Assembly (NCBI GenBank): GCA_016219225.1
Contig: JACRBX010000104.1
Coordinates: forward strand, 1-41,727
Origin: Deltaproteobacteria bacterium
GTDB lineage: Bacteria > Desulfobacterota > RBG-13-43-22
Direction of reading: 5' to 3'
Length of the DNA: 41,727 bases
Part shown: positions 1-8,705 of the stretch, piece after piece
Numbering within the stretch: the stretch's first letter is position 1
How the letters are laid out: each line of letters starts with the position of its first letter
Made by a program: the position numbers and the translations under genes
Notes under the pieces: generated by a model
What the model saw: only the letters and a program-made list of their open reading frames with translations
Told to the model about the DNA's origin: nothing
Databases searched by the model: none

Positions 1-7
1 AGAAAAG

Positions 8-25
8 AATGAATGTTCATTCATT
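8..25. promoter_or_regulatory. 18-bp palindrome, TetR-type operator candidate
   Basis: The sequence AATGAATG-TT-CATTCATT is a perfect inverted repeat with 8-bp arms and a 2-bp centre. TGAATG/CATTCA-type palindromes are common operators of TetR-family regulators of fatty-acid metabolism (FadR/PsrA class). It lies beyond the 3' end of the acyl-CoA ligase gene, so it more likely controls a gene to the left of the window. The regulator is not visible here, so the assignment is by resemblance only. Confidence 0.45.
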
Positions 26-144
26 TTTTTTCCAGGATTTATGGGAGATTTCGAGAAATTCAGGATTTTCAGGAACAAGTTTCAAATTTTTCAAAGGGCT
101 AAATGGTTACAAATTCCGCAACCCGCAATCCGCAATCCGAATTC

Positions 145-1767
145 TCAGGGGAGTTTGTAATCTTTGAAATCATTCCGCAGCTTGGTCTTTAGGAGCTTCC
201 CCGTGGCCGTATGGGGGAGTTCCTCTACAAAGACCACATCATCCGGGACCTGCCATTTGGCCACCTTGCGGCGCATATAATCCAGGATCTCCTCTTTGGA
301 GCATTCAACACCGGGCTTTCTGACCACGATCAACAGCGGACGCTCGTCCCACTTGGGGTGGAGCACGCCGATAACAGCCGCCTCGGCTACGGCCGGGTGG
401 CCCAGGGCGTCGTTTTCCAGGTCGATGGAACTGATCCATTCCCCTCCGGATTTGATGACGTCTTTGGATCGATCGGTGATCTGCATAAACCCTTCCGGGT
501 CGAGGGTGGCTACGTCGCCGGTATCGAACCAACCCTCTTCATCGATAACCTGGCCGCCTTCGCCTTTCATATAGCCACTGCTGATCCAGGGGCCCCGGAC
601 CATGAGGTGCCCAAAAGCCTTTCCATCCCGGGGGAGCTCTTTCCCTTCGTCATCGACGATTTTGAGGTCCACATTGTAGATGGACCGGCCTTGTTTGGCC
701 TTGATCGCCAATTTCTCCGGATAGGGAAGGGTGACATGATTGGGTTTCAGGGTGCCGGTTGTTCCCAGAGGGCTGGTCTCGGTCATGCCCCAGGCGTGGA
801 TAACCTCTACCTCGTAATCCTGGTCGAATGCTTGAATCATTGACCGCGGGGCGGCCGAGCCGCCGATGACCACCCTTTTCAGATAAGGCAGTTTCTTGCC
901 CGTATCCCTCAGGTATTGGAGCAGCATCAGCCAGACCGTGGGAACGGCCATGGTCAGGGTCACCCTTTCAGTGTCGAGCAGTTCGTAGATGGACTCGCCG
1001 TCCATCCTGGCTCCGGGGAAGACCATCTTCGCTCCGCACATGGCTGCGGCGTAAGGGGTTCCCCAGGCATTGGCGTGGAACATGGGCACTACCGGCAGGA
1101 CCACCTCGGCGCTGGAGAGGCCCAGACCGTCGATGGTGCAGACACAGTAACTGTGGAGGACCGTGGAACGGTGCGAATAAAGTACGCCTTTGGGATTACC
1201 CGTGGTGCCGGAGGTGTAGCACAGGCTGGAAGCGGTTTGCTCCTCAAATTTCGGCCAGATGAATTCAGGGTTCTGATCCCGGATCAGGGTCTCGTAACAG
1301 AAGACCTTGGGGAGCCGGGTTTGAGGCATGTGGGCTTCGTCGGTCATGATCACGTACCCCTTGATGGTCTTAAGTTTATCGGCAAAAGATTCCAGGAGAG
1401 GAACAAAGGAAAGATCGACAAACAGATATCGGTCTTCCGCATGGTTGGCGATATAGGCGATCTGTTCAGGGAAAAGCCGCGGGTTGATGGTGTGGAGTAC
1501 GGCACCCAGGCCTGAAATCCCGAAGTAGAGTTCTAAATGCCGGTAGCCATTCCAGGCCAGAGTCCCGATCCGGTCACCGGGGTTGACCCCCAGGGATATA
1601 AGGGCACCGGCCACCTGTTTTGAGCGCTGGTGGGCTTCCCGGTAGCTGTAGCGGTGGATAGGACCTTCAATGGTTCTGGAAACCAGTTCCATGTCGCCGT
1701 GGTACAGGTCGGCGTAAGAAATGAGTGAAGAGATCAGTAAAGGGTAGTCTTGCATCAGTCCGCGCAT
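145..1767 (-). CDS. Acyl-CoA ligase (AMP-forming), fatty-acid type
   Basis: This 540-residue ANL-superfamily enzyme should convert a carboxylic acid, ATP and CoA to acyl-CoA, AMP and pyrophosphate. The ATP-binding loop [11 protein letters not shown] is at residues 184-194. The hinge region [16 protein letters not shown] is followed by [16 protein letters not shown], and the C-terminal catalytic lysine is K524 in TATGK. Length and motif order match medium/long-chain fatty-acid CoA ligases of the AlkK/FadD-like group; the chain-length preference cannot be read. The ATG is preceded by AAGGAGGC at good spacing, which fixes the start. It lies 61 nt after the NDP-forming synthetase alpha gene on the same strand and may be co-transcribed, giving a small acyl-activation cluster. 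Confidence 0.93.
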   Translation of the reverse strand: MRGLMQDYPLLISSLISYADLYHGDMELVSRTIEGPIHRYSYREAHQRSKQVAGALISLGVNPGDRIGTLAWNGYRHLELYFGISGLGAVLHTINPRLFPEQIAYIANHAEDRYLFVDLSFVPLLESFADKLKTIKGYVIMTDEAHMPQTRLPKVFCYETLIRDQNPEFIWPKFEEQTASSLCYTSGTTGNPKGVLYSHRSTVLHSYCVCTIDGLGLSSAEVVLPVVPMFHANAWGTPYAAAMCGAKMVFPGARMDGESIYELLDTERVTLTMAVPTVWLMLLQYLRDTGKKLPYLKRVVIGGSAAPRSMIQAFDQDYEVEVIHAWGMTETSPLGTTGTLKPNHVTLPYPEKLAIKAKQGRSIYNVDLKIVDDEGKELPRDGKAFGHLMVRGPWISSGYMKGEGGQVIDEEGWFDTGDVATLDPEGFMQITDRSKDVIKSGGEWISSIDLENDALGHPAVAEAAVIGVLHPKWDERPLLIVVRKPGVECSKEEILDYMRRKVAKWQVPDDVVFVEELPHTATGKLLKTKLRNDFKDYKLP

Positions 1768-1828
1768 AGTGCCTCCTTCAATATCGGGTATGATCCCGAG
1801 GGTATTTTTTTAGCGAATTGCGAGGGTC

Positions 1829-2554
1829 TTATATATTTTGCCGGAGGTTTCTGTCAAGCAAATAGCAGTAACGGACCAGGGCGGCCATGGCCCTGGCGGC
1901 CCGTTCGGGAGAAGGGAAGACCGGAAAGCCCTTGTTTTGAAGAAGGCCGATGAGTCGGTCCGTCCGGGCTCGATAAGAAAATCCGACCACTGGTTTTTGA
2001 TAGGTCTCCGGTAACTCCATTAAGGCCTGGGCCGTTTGTTCGACAAATTTTGTAAGTTGGTCCGGAATTTGATCCTCGGGCAGGCCCATCCGCCTGAGTC
2101 CGTTTTCCAGTTGCCCGTCAGGGAGCATTAAATACATCAACAATCCTTCGGCCCGGGGATCGGCCAGGAGTGCCTGGGGGATCCCGTTAAAATAGTCGAG
2201 GGGATTTTTGGCAAAAGTGATGTCCAGAGGGTTGTTCAGACTGCCGGTACCGGGCACGAAGGGCTTGAGCTTTTCAACGGTCTCTTCCGAGAAGCCGGGC
2301 AAATCCAGGCCTATTCGGCCGCAGGCATCGGCCGCGGTGGCCCCCGGTCCCCCGGAATGGGTTTGTATGATCATCCGGTTTCCCCGGGGCAGGGGAGAGG
2401 CGCCGAGGACCGAGCAAAAATCGAAAAGCTCGGTGATGGAATCGGCCCGTAGGATACCGCTTTGACGGAATACCCCGTCATAGAGCCGGTCCGGACCGGC
2501 CAAGGCCCCGGTATGGGAAAGCCCGGCCCTTTTTCCCGTTTCAGAACCACCCAC
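1829..2554 (-). CDS. NDP-forming acyl-CoA synthetase alpha subunit, C-terminal part after in-frame TAG
   Basis: This frame continues directly from the gene at 2558-3292, separated from it only by one TAG codon (2558-2560 on the plus strand). It carries the conserved SHTGALAG motif, whose histidine is the phosphorylated residue of ADP-forming acetyl-CoA synthetases, followed by the ligase-CoA flavodoxin-like domains. The only possible independent start is a GTG two codons after the stop, with no convincing ribosome binding site. The likely explanation is one gene of 1829-3292 (487 sense codons plus the TAG) broken by a point mutation such as CAG to TAG, a sequencing error, or readthrough. The frame after the TAG is fully open and shows no other decay, so any mutation must be recent. 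Confidence 0.8.
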   Translation of the reverse strand: MGGSETGKRAGLSHTGALAGPDRLYDGVFRQSGILRADSITELFDFCSVLGASPLPRGNRMIIQTHSGGPGATAADACGRIGLDLPGFSEETVEKLKPFVPGTGSLNNPLDITFAKNPLDYFNGIPQALLADPRAEGLLMYLMLPDGQLENGLRRMGLPEDQIPDQLTKFVEQTAQALMELPETYQKPVVGFSYRARTDRLIGLLQNKGFPVFPSPERAARAMAALVRYCYLLDRNLRQNI

Positions 2555-2557
2555 ATA

Positions 2558-3292
2558 CTAGGCTACGATCGGCTTATGGCCGGCAATCCTCCGGGCGGTT
2601 TCCATAAAAGCCCGGCCATGGCGGATGGCTTCAATGTACAGGGCGATCACTTTGGTGTGGGGACAAAGGGCCAAATACTCCAGACAATCCACCAGGTCGA
2701 TGTTGGCCTCATTGCCGACGCTGATGGCCGTGGAAAAACCCAATCCGTATCCGGCCAGATAATCAAACATCTGGGTTATGAAACTCCCGCTCTGGGAAGC
2801 AAAGCCGATAAACCCGGGGAGTCCTGTAAAAGGCAAAAAGGTGGTATTGAACTTGTGATAGGGATTGGTTACTCCCAGGCAGTTCGGCCCCAGAAAGCGG
2901 ATGCCGTAGTGATCGGCGACAGCCATCAGTTTTTTTTCCAGGTCCGGACCCTGTCCGCCCACTTCCTTAAATCCACCGGAGACGATGATGGCCCGTTTGA
3001 TCCCTTTGCGCCCGCATTTGTCCAGTGTTTCCAAAACCAGAGCATTGGGCAGGACCATTATCGCCAACTCCGGAACCTCCGGGAGATCCATAACGTCCTG
3101 ATAGGCCTTTATGTCCAAGACGCGGTCCTCCCTGGGATGGACCGGATAGAGGGACCCCTGAAACCCCAGGGACTTTATGGAATTAAACAGGTTGGTGCCC
3201 ATGGCCGTGAAGCGGTTCGAGGCCCCGAAAAAGGCGATACTGTTGGGATGGACAATGGGATAGAGAAAATGTTTCTCAATAAGATGGGTCAT
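2558..3292 (-). CDS. NDP-forming acyl-CoA synthetase alpha subunit, N-terminal CoA-binding part
   Basis: This encodes the CoA-binding Rossmann domain of the acetate/acyl-CoA ligase (ADP-forming) alpha subunit: HPNSIAFFGASN near the N-terminus, GSLYPVHPRE, then GPNCLGVTNP and FASQSGSF. It ends at KPIVA followed by TAG, exactly where family members continue into the GxSExGxRAxxSHTG segment found in the next frame. I start it at the ATG at 3292 rather than 3379, because the first 29 residues of the longer frame look unlike the family and the homologous region begins soon after this ATG. The enzyme makes or consumes acyl-CoA with ADP/ATP and phosphate; its beta partner is encoded just upstream (3540-4217). 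As written, the product lacks the catalytic histidine. Confidence 0.82.
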   Translation of the reverse strand: MTHLIEKHFLYPIVHPNSIAFFGASNRFTAMGTNLFNSIKSLGFQGSLYPVHPREDRVLDIKAYQDVMDLPEVPELAIMVLPNALVLETLDKCGRKGIKRAIIVSGGFKEVGGQGPDLEKKLMAVADHYGIRFLGPNCLGVTNPYHKFNTTFLPFTGLPGFIGFASQSGSFITQMFDYLAGYGLGFSTAISVGNEANIDLVDCLEYLALCPHTKVIALYIEAIRHGRAFMETARRIAGHKPIVA

Positions 3293-3379
3293 TACTTTCG
3301 CAGGCTCCGAATTGTCAATGGATTTATTGTCACAGACCAGGCGAGACAAAATGAAAAGGCACGGGGGACACCGGTTCAA

Positions 3380-3539
3380 AGTCTAAGGTCCAAGGTCCAA
3401 GGTTTTCATACTTGAAACTTGCATCTTGCATCTTGAAACTTTATTTTCCAATTGCGCCCTCATAACCGTAGGGCACTATGAATCCTATCAATAGATTTGG
3501 CTGAACCCCGGCCCCTGATCCCTGATCCCCGGTCCCCGA
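3380..3539. repeat. Intergenic short-repeat filler between the alpha and beta synthetase genes
   Basis: The spacer contains direct copies of CTTGCATCTTG and CTTGAAACTT near 3413-3441 and a run of GATCCCTGATCCCCGGTCCCCGA-like words near 3520-3540. The same families recur at other intergenic sites in this window (for example 11061-11085, 11326-11356 and 13370-13396). No ORF, tRNA or obvious terminator is visible. Confidence 0.5.
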
Positions 3540-4217
3540 TTAAACGGTTTGTAGGACCACCAGGGCATCAACAGCCTTGACCCGTCCGTCTGGATCGATG
3601 ATCATGGGATTGATGTCGATTTCGGCAATGGCCGGGTTTTCAAGTCCTATGCGCCCGATGGCCATTAAAGAGCGGCTGATGGTTTCCCGGTCGGCAGCGG
3701 CCTGTCCCCTAAATGGATCCAAAATAGCCTTGGCCCTCAGTTCCAGCATCATCTCCCTGGCGTCTACTGCTTCAAGGGGTGCAACCCGAAAAACCGTATC
3801 GTTGATGATCTCGGTCAGCACACCGCCCAACCCCAGCATGACACAGGGCCCAAACTGCGGATCCCGGCTCAATCCCAAAACCAACTCCCGGTTGCCCCGA
3901 ACCATCTCCTGGACCAAAATACCTTCCAGAGGGACGGTAGCCGATTGGACCAGGCGCTGACAGGCAGAACGAACTTCTTCTTCAGTCTTGAGGCCGATTT
4001 CCACGGCCCCGGCTTCGGTTTTGTGCATCAGGACCGGAGAACAGGCTTTTAAGACTACCGGATAGCCCAGGCGGCCGGCGATAGCCGCGGCTTCTTCAGC
4101 ATTTTGGGCCAGCTCTTCCCGGGTAACAGGGAGTTCATAAACCTTGAGCAGTTGTTTGGACTGGTATTCTGATAAGGCCTTTTGTCCTTTGGCGAGTGCG
4201 GTTTGAATCAGATCCAT
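3540..4217 (-). CDS. NDP-forming acyl-CoA synthetase beta subunit (ATP-grasp)
   Basis: This 225-residue protein matches the ATP-grasp beta subunit of ADP-forming acyl-CoA synthetases. Visible family features are GYPVVLKACSP, HKTEAGAVEIGL, the nucleotide-loop stretch VQEMVRGNRELVLG, DPQFGPCVMLGLGG, and the metal-binding end segment EIDINPMIIDPDG. The ATG is preceded by AGGAAGG, supporting this start. It is transcribed ahead of the alpha gene, with a 247-nt repeat-rich gap. The two chains together would couple acyl-CoA to ATP synthesis or the reverse. The substrate (acetate, propionate, aromatic or branched acid) cannot be told from the sequence. Confidence 0.9.
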   Translation of the reverse strand: MDLIQTALAKGQKALSEYQSKQLLKVYELPVTREELAQNAEEAAAIAGRLGYPVVLKACSPVLMHKTEAGAVEIGLKTEEEVRSACQRLVQSATVPLEGILVQEMVRGNRELVLGLSRDPQFGPCVMLGLGGVLTEIINDTVFRVAPLEAVDAREMMLELRAKAILDPFRGQAAADRETISRSLMAIGRIGLENPAIAEIDINPMIIDPDGRVKAVDALVVLQTV

Positions 4218-4251
4218 TTTTTACCTTCCTAACCCGAACGAATCGGAATAA

Positions 4252-5220
4252 TTATTTTAATCGATACTTTGTGGACTTACCATTTTTTTCCCGGATGATG
4301 TTTCCTTCTTCTTCAAGATACCTCAGATGGGAAATGGCTTCCCCGGTAGCAAACCATTTTTGGGCCACTGGAAACTGATCCCAGGAATCGCATTTCAAAT
4401 CCCAGGTCATTTTCGAGGCAATTTGAAAGGCGGTTTGGGCACTGCCCTCCAGAAGGTTAAGGACTTCATTTAATCGATTTTTGTGATGGCTTTTTAATTC
4501 CCGGATGCGGGCCCGGTGGTCTTTGATAAGCCGCCGGTGCCCCGGCAACACCAAATGCACCTCCAGGGCCGCTACCTTATCGAGACTGATCAGGTAATGT
4601 TTCAGGGGGTTCTGAGTGTCTTTCCAGCATTGGATATTGGGGGTGATATCGATGAGGATATGATCTCCGGCAATCAGAAATTTTTTATCGGCCTCATAGA
4701 GGCAAGTATGGCCCATGGTATGGCCGGGCGTGGACACACATTGAAAATGATAGGCGCCGCATTGGATTTCATCCCGGTCGTCGAGTAAGCTTAGTTCCGG
4801 CATCCAATCGGAGCCGTATTTGTTTCCCGGGTGTTTGTCCAGGGCGGCCTGCAGTTGATCTTTTGGGAAGCCGTTATCCTCGGCGTAGACGATCATGGCA
4901 TCAAAGCCTTCAAAGGATTCGATGAGTTCCTTTTCGGGCCGGCTGAAGTAGACCCGGCAGGATTTGTCCGCCAATTTGGTGACCAGCCCAAAGTGGTCGG
5001 CATGCAGGTGGGTGATAAAGATATCGGTTTTTTTAAGATCGATGGACAATTGGGAAAGTCCGGTCTGCATGGCCTCCAGGCATTCCTGACGGTTGAGGCC
5101 GGTATCGATCAGTAAATTCCTCTCCGGGCCTCTGATGACATAGGAATTGAGAAATTTGAGGGGACTTTCCGGCAGGGGAATTCTCAGGCGATAGAGATCG
5201 GGAAATATTTCTTCAGTCAT
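4252..5220 (-). CDS. Metallo-beta-lactamase-fold hydrolase with C-terminal winged-helix-like tail
   Basis: This is a 322-residue MBL-fold protein. The dinuclear metal motif is THLHADH (H71, H73, D75, H76). It is followed by STPGHTMGH, the bridging aspartate in LIAGDHILID, and the last histidine in VLPGHRR. The C-terminal 70 residues (GEAISHLRYLEEEGNIIRE, then KNGKSTKYRL) resemble the winged-helix tail of LACTB2/glyoxalase-like hydrolases. The substrate is unknown; members include thioester hydrolases and RNases. AAAGGTCC lies upstream of the ATG, and a promoter (5310-5339) sits between this gene and livF, so it is probably expressed on its own. Confidence 0.88.
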   Translation of the reverse strand: MTEEIFPDLYRLRIPLPESPLKFLNSYVIRGPERNLLIDTGLNRQECLEAMQTGLSQLSIDLKKTDIFITHLHADHFGLVTKLADKSCRVYFSRPEKELIESFEGFDAMIVYAEDNGFPKDQLQAALDKHPGNKYGSDWMPELSLLDDRDEIQCGAYHFQCVSTPGHTMGHTCLYEADKKFLIAGDHILIDITPNIQCWKDTQNPLKHYLISLDKVAALEVHLVLPGHRRLIKDHRARIRELKSHHKNRLNEVLNLLEGSAQTAFQIASKMTWDLKCDSWDQFPVAQKWFATGEAISHLRYLEEEGNIIREKNGKSTKYRLK

Positions 5221-5309
5221 GAATGGGACCTTTCTTGGTTCACCGGGTGCCGTGTTCTATTTGAATCGTTAAAGTTGATTAAAAATTTAATTATCTTTAA
5301 AAGAACATG

Positions 5310-5339
5310 ATATTAAATCTAATTAACGACAAATGTCAA
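5310..5339 (-). promoter_or_regulatory. Sigma-70-type promoter for the MBL-fold hydrolase
   Basis: Read on the minus strand, TTGACA (5334-5339) is followed after 18 nt by TAATAT (5310-5315). It lies immediately downstream of the livF stop codon and about 90 nt ahead of the hydrolase ATG. The surrounding 5281-5340 stretch is clearly AT-rich. Prediction from sequence only. Confidence 0.6.
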
Positions 5340-5353
5340 GAAAGAATCGATTT

Positions 5354-6085
5354 TCAAACCCAATCAGAAGCTGTCTCAAATCCCAGATAGGCTTCCATGA
5401 CGGCGGGATCGCACTTGACCCGGCTGGAAAGACCCTCCATAACCACTCTTCCCGATTCGAGCACATAGGCCCGGTGGCTGTGTTCCAGGGCCAGATGGGC
5501 GTTTTGCTCGACCAGCATCAGGGAGATGCCTTTTTCGGTGTTTATAGCCCTGATCAGGGAGAAGATCTCTTTGGTAATCAGGGGGGAAAGTCCCATGGAG
5601 GGTTCATCGAGCAGCAGCAGACGCGGGTTGGCCATGAGTGCCCGGCCCACGGCCAGCATCTGCTGTTCTCCTCCGGAGAGGGTCCCGGCCGGCTGAGCCA
5701 GCCTTTCTTTCAGCCGGGGAAAGGTCTGGAGGGCCAGGGCAAACAATTCCTGCCGCAGTTTTCGTTTACCCACGGTGTAGGCCCCCAGTTCGAGATTTTC
5801 TTTGACGCTTAAATCGGGGAAGATCCGCCTTCCTTCCGGCACCAGACAGATGCCCATTTGAACCAGGCGGTCCGGTCGTTCCCGGGTTATGCTTCGCCCC
5901 TGAAACCGGATATCTCCGGACTCGGCCCTCAAAAGGCCGGTCACGGTTTTAAGGAGCGTCGATTTTCCGGCTCCGTTGGCCCCGAGGATGGACAGAATCT
6001 CCCCTTCTTTTATCTCCAGACTGACCCCGTGCAGGGCCGTTATGGCACCATAGCGGACGCTCAGATCGGAGATGCTCATCAGCAT
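5354..6085 (-). CDS. livF: Branched-chain amino acid-type ABC transporter ATP-binding protein LivF
   Basis: This 243-residue ABC ATPase is the second nucleotide-binding subunit of a HAAT-family importer. Walker A GANGAGKST is at 35-43, the signature LSGGEQQ at 136-142 and Walker B LLLLDEP at 156-162. The segment LVPEGRRIFPDLSV is diagnostic for LivF. It is the last gene of a livK-H-M-G-F operon. The first ATG overlaps the end of livG by 7 nt; the third codon is an alternative ATG overlapping the livG stop by one base. The protein acts on the cytoplasmic face with LivG and powers the LivHM permease. The imported substrate may be an amino acid or another small carboxylate or amide. Confidence 0.95.
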   Translation of the reverse strand: MLMSISDLSVRYGAITALHGVSLEIKEGEILSILGANGAGKSTLLKTVTGLLRAESGDIRFQGRSITRERPDRLVQMGICLVPEGRRIFPDLSVKENLELGAYTVGKRKLRQELFALALQTFPRLKERLAQPAGTLSGGEQQMLAVGRALMANPRLLLLDEPSMGLSPLITKEIFSLIRAINTEKGISLMLVEQNAHLALEHSHRAYVLESGRVVMEGLSSRVKCDPAVMEAYLGFETASDWV

Positions 6086-6852
6086 ACCGGGTTTTCCTCC
6101 CCCAGGTAGGCCTCAATCACCTTCCGGTTTTTTTTCACCTCGGCAGGCAGGCCCTCGGCAATTTTTTGGCCGAAATCCATGACTACCACCCGGTCGGAGA
6201 CATTCATGATCAGACCCATCTGATGCTCAATGATGACGATAGTCAGTCGGAAACGCTCCTTGACCTCCTTAAGGATTTTGACGAGGCCCCGGATCTCCCT
6301 GGGATTCATCCCGGCCCCGGGCTCGTCAATGAGCAGCAGCCTGGGTTTTATGGAAAGGGCTCTGGCCAATTCCAATTTTCTCTGCTCCCCGTAAGGCAGA
6401 CTATTAGCCGGAAAGGAGGCTTTGCCTGAGAGCTGAAAGAAGTCCAGCAGTGTTCCGGCCTGATCTTTGGCGGATTGTTCCAATCGGACAAAACGACGGG
6501 TCCTGAAAATGGCTTGAGACAGGCCATAACCCTCCTGCCCGAGCAGGGGGGCGGTGATGTTCTGCAGTACACTGAGGCTGTTGAACAACCGGAGGTTCTG
6601 AAAGGTCCTGGATATACCCAGATGGGCCAGGCGATAGGGGGCCAGGTCGGTAAGCTCCTGGCCGAAATAAAGACTTTTTCCGGCATCCGGCCGGTTAAGC
6701 CCGGTGATGAGATTAAAGACTGTGGTCTTCCCCGCGCCATTTGGGCCGATGATTCCCACGGTCTCGAACTCTTCGACGAAGAAGCTGAGGTCATTGACGG
6801 CCGTTACACCGCCGAAATGCTTCTTCAGGTTGATGACCTCCAGGGCCTTCAT
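6079..6852 (-). CDS. livG: Branched-chain amino acid-type ABC transporter ATP-binding protein LivG
   Basis: A 257-residue ABC ATPase. Walker A GPNGAGKTT is at about 36-44. GISRTFQNLRLFNSLSVLQN is the LivG-type Q-loop region, LPYGEQRKLELARAL the signature, and LLLIDEPGAGMNP the Walker B segment. The IIEHQMGLIMNVSDRVVVMD histidine loop is intact. It overlaps livM by 4 nt (ATGA) and livF by 7 nt, so translation is coupled through the operon. It pairs with LivF as the ATPase heterodimer. Confidence 0.95.
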   Translation of the reverse strand: MKALEVINLKKHFGGVTAVNDLSFFVEEFETVGIIGPNGAGKTTVFNLITGLNRPDAGKSLYFGQELTDLAPYRLAHLGISRTFQNLRLFNSLSVLQNITAPLLGQEGYGLSQAIFRTRRFVRLEQSAKDQAGTLLDFFQLSGKASFPANSLPYGEQRKLELARALSIKPRLLLIDEPGAGMNPREIRGLVKILKEVKERFRLTIVIIEHQMGLIMNVSDRVVVMDFGQKIAEGLPAEVKKNRKVIEAYLGEENPVC

Positions 6853-7814
6853 GCCGGGTCACTCAGCCCCAGGAACCTGGATTCCCTCCTGGAAAAAAGA
6901 CCGAAGGGACGCCACATCATCACCAGGATTAAGAGGACCGGTATGAGGACCCACCTCAAATCCAGCATCTGGGCAGGGAGGGCAAAACGTAACCCCTCGA
7001 TCACTGCCACCCATAACAGTCCGGCGTATATGGTGCCGGTGATGCTCCCCATGCCCCCCACGATGACGATGATCAGGAAATCGATCGACTTCAGGAAATC
7101 GAAATTTGAAGGGTGCAGAAAGGAGTACAGGTAGGCGTACAGGGCGCCGCCCAGGCCGGCCAGGAAACAGCCGAAGGTAAAGGCCGTCAACTTCAGGCTT
7201 GCCGTATTGAGGCCGAAGGCGGTGGCGGCCAGTTCATCATCTTTGATACATTGCCAGAAAAGGCCGAAACGCGAAAAAATCAGGTTTCGGGTTATAAGGA
7301 TTAAGAAGGTGGTGGTCCAGAAGGCCAATTCCAGATTGACGATCTTGGGAATCCCGATGAACCCCCTGGAACCGCCGAGAGACTCGATGAATTGGTCCGA
7401 GTTGTCCAGGAGTACCCTGATCAGGATTCCGAACCCAAGGGTGGCAATGGCCAGGAAGTCATCTTTCAGACGCAAAATAGGGATACCGACCAGGTATCCG
7501 ACCAGACCGGCTGCCGTACCGCTCATGAACAGGATCGGCAGGAAAGTCCAAAGGCCCTCCACTTTGAAAATGGTCCCGAGGTAGGCCGCCATATAGGCCC
7601 CAAGGCCGTAAAAGCCGGCGTGACCCAGGGAGAATTGGCCGGTGTATCCATAAATGACGTTAAGGCCCAGCGAGGTCAGGATGATGATGAATGATAAAAG
7701 GATTATTTGTTGCATATATTCCGAAAGGAATCCGGACAGAAAAAAGGCCTTGAGAAACAGGTAGGTAAGGGCCGAGACCAGCAGGAATCTTTTGGCGTTT
7801 TTTAAAAAATTCAT
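6849..7814 (-). CDS. livM: Branched-chain amino acid-type ABC transporter permease LivM
   Basis: A 321-residue integral membrane protein with about eight to ten hydrophobic helices. It has the LivM hallmark segments YGYTGQFSLGHAGFYGLGAY near the N-terminal third and IVIVGGMGSITGTIYAG near the C-terminus. The first hydrophobic segment after residue 10 acts as start-transfer helix. It overlaps livH by 4 nt and livG by 4 nt, typical of a coupled operon. With LivH it forms the transmembrane channel. Confidence 0.94.
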   Translation of the reverse strand: MNFLKNAKRFLLVSALTYLFLKAFFLSGFLSEYMQQIILLSFIIILTSLGLNVIYGYTGQFSLGHAGFYGLGAYMAAYLGTIFKVEGLWTFLPILFMSGTAAGLVGYLVGIPILRLKDDFLAIATLGFGILIRVLLDNSDQFIESLGGSRGFIGIPKIVNLELAFWTTTFLILITRNLIFSRFGLFWQCIKDDELAATAFGLNTASLKLTAFTFGCFLAGLGGALYAYLYSFLHPSNFDFLKSIDFLIIVIVGGMGSITGTIYAGLLWVAVIEGLRFALPAQMLDLRWVLIPVLLILVMMWRPFGLFSRRESRFLGLSDPA

Positions 7815-8701
7815 ACCTTGTCGATCCGTTTTCCGAAGATCCCGCTCGGTTTCAGCAATAAGACCAGAAAAAGGATAAAAAAGATGACGCCGTCCCGCAG
7901 GGTCGACGACAGGAAGGCTGAAACGAAGACCTCGGATAAACCAATGATCAAGCCGCCTAACACGGCCCCATGGATAATACCGATACCGCCCAACACGGCG
8001 GCGATAAAAGATTTGATCCCGGGCATGATGCCCATAAAGACATTAATCTGAGGATAGGCAAAGGCGTAGAGGATGCCGCCGAGGCCGGCCAGTGCGGCCC
8101 CGACGATGAAGGTGAAGGAGATGATCCCGTCCACCGGGATGCCCATGAGGGAGGCCGCCTCACGGTCATAGGAGAGGGCCCGCATGGCCCGGCCGTATTG
8201 GGTGTAATAAATGAGCAGGTACAACAGAAACAGCGAAAGGGCGGTGACCAGGAAAATGATCAACTGGATATTGGTCACCATGAAAAGCCCGAGGTCATAG
8301 CCGACCACCTCAAAGGGTCGTGGGAAGCCTATATAATTCGGGGTAAAGAGTTTGTTGAGGCTCAGGAAATATTCAAGAAACAAAGATACGCCGACAGCGG
8401 TGATGAGCAGCGAGATTTTCGGGGCGGACCTTAAGGGCCTATAGGCCAGCTTCTCGATCAGGAAGCCCAGGAGGGCCGTTACCGCCATGGTCAGAGGAAA
8501 GACCAGATAGAGCGTCAGGTCCCATTTCGAGATGAGATAATAGGCCGTAAAAGCGCCGAACATGAAGATGTCGCCGTGGGCGAAGTTGATAAGCCTCAGG
8601 ACGCCATAAACCATGGTATAACCCAGGGCGATTAAGGCATAGACCGCACCTAACTGAAGGCCATTAATGGATTGCTGAAGGATGTAAGAAAAAAATTCCA
8701 C
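7811..8701 (-). CDS. livH: Branched-chain amino acid-type ABC transporter permease LivH
   Basis: A 296-residue membrane permease. ALIALGYTMVYGVLRLINFA followed by HGD is the LivH signature near residues 20-43, and AAVLGGIGIIHGAVLGG is the cytoplasmic coupling region. About eight membrane helices are visible. It begins 4 nt after the stop of the binding-protein gene and overlaps livM by 4 nt. It works with LivM as a heterodimeric channel for a periplasmic-binding-protein-delivered substrate. Confidence 0.95.
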   Translation of the reverse strand: MEFFSYILQQSINGLQLGAVYALIALGYTMVYGVLRLINFAHGDIFMFGAFTAYYLISKWDLTLYLVFPLTMAVTALLGFLIEKLAYRPLRSAPKISLLITAVGVSLFLEYFLSLNKLFTPNYIGFPRPFEVVGYDLGLFMVTNIQLIIFLVTALSLFLLYLLIYYTQYGRAMRALSYDREAASLMGIPVDGIISFTFIVGAALAGLGGILYAFAYPQINVFMGIMPGIKSFIAAVLGGIGIIHGAVLGGLIIGLSEVFVSAFLSSTLRDGVIFFILFLVLLLKPSGIFGKRIDKV

Positions 8702-8705
8702 GTTT

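Noticed and set aside
2462-3415. 317-codon plus-strand open frame
   Set aside because: It lies antisense to the acyl-CoA synthetase alpha gene, has no family features, and reads as a shadow frame of GC-rich coding DNA.
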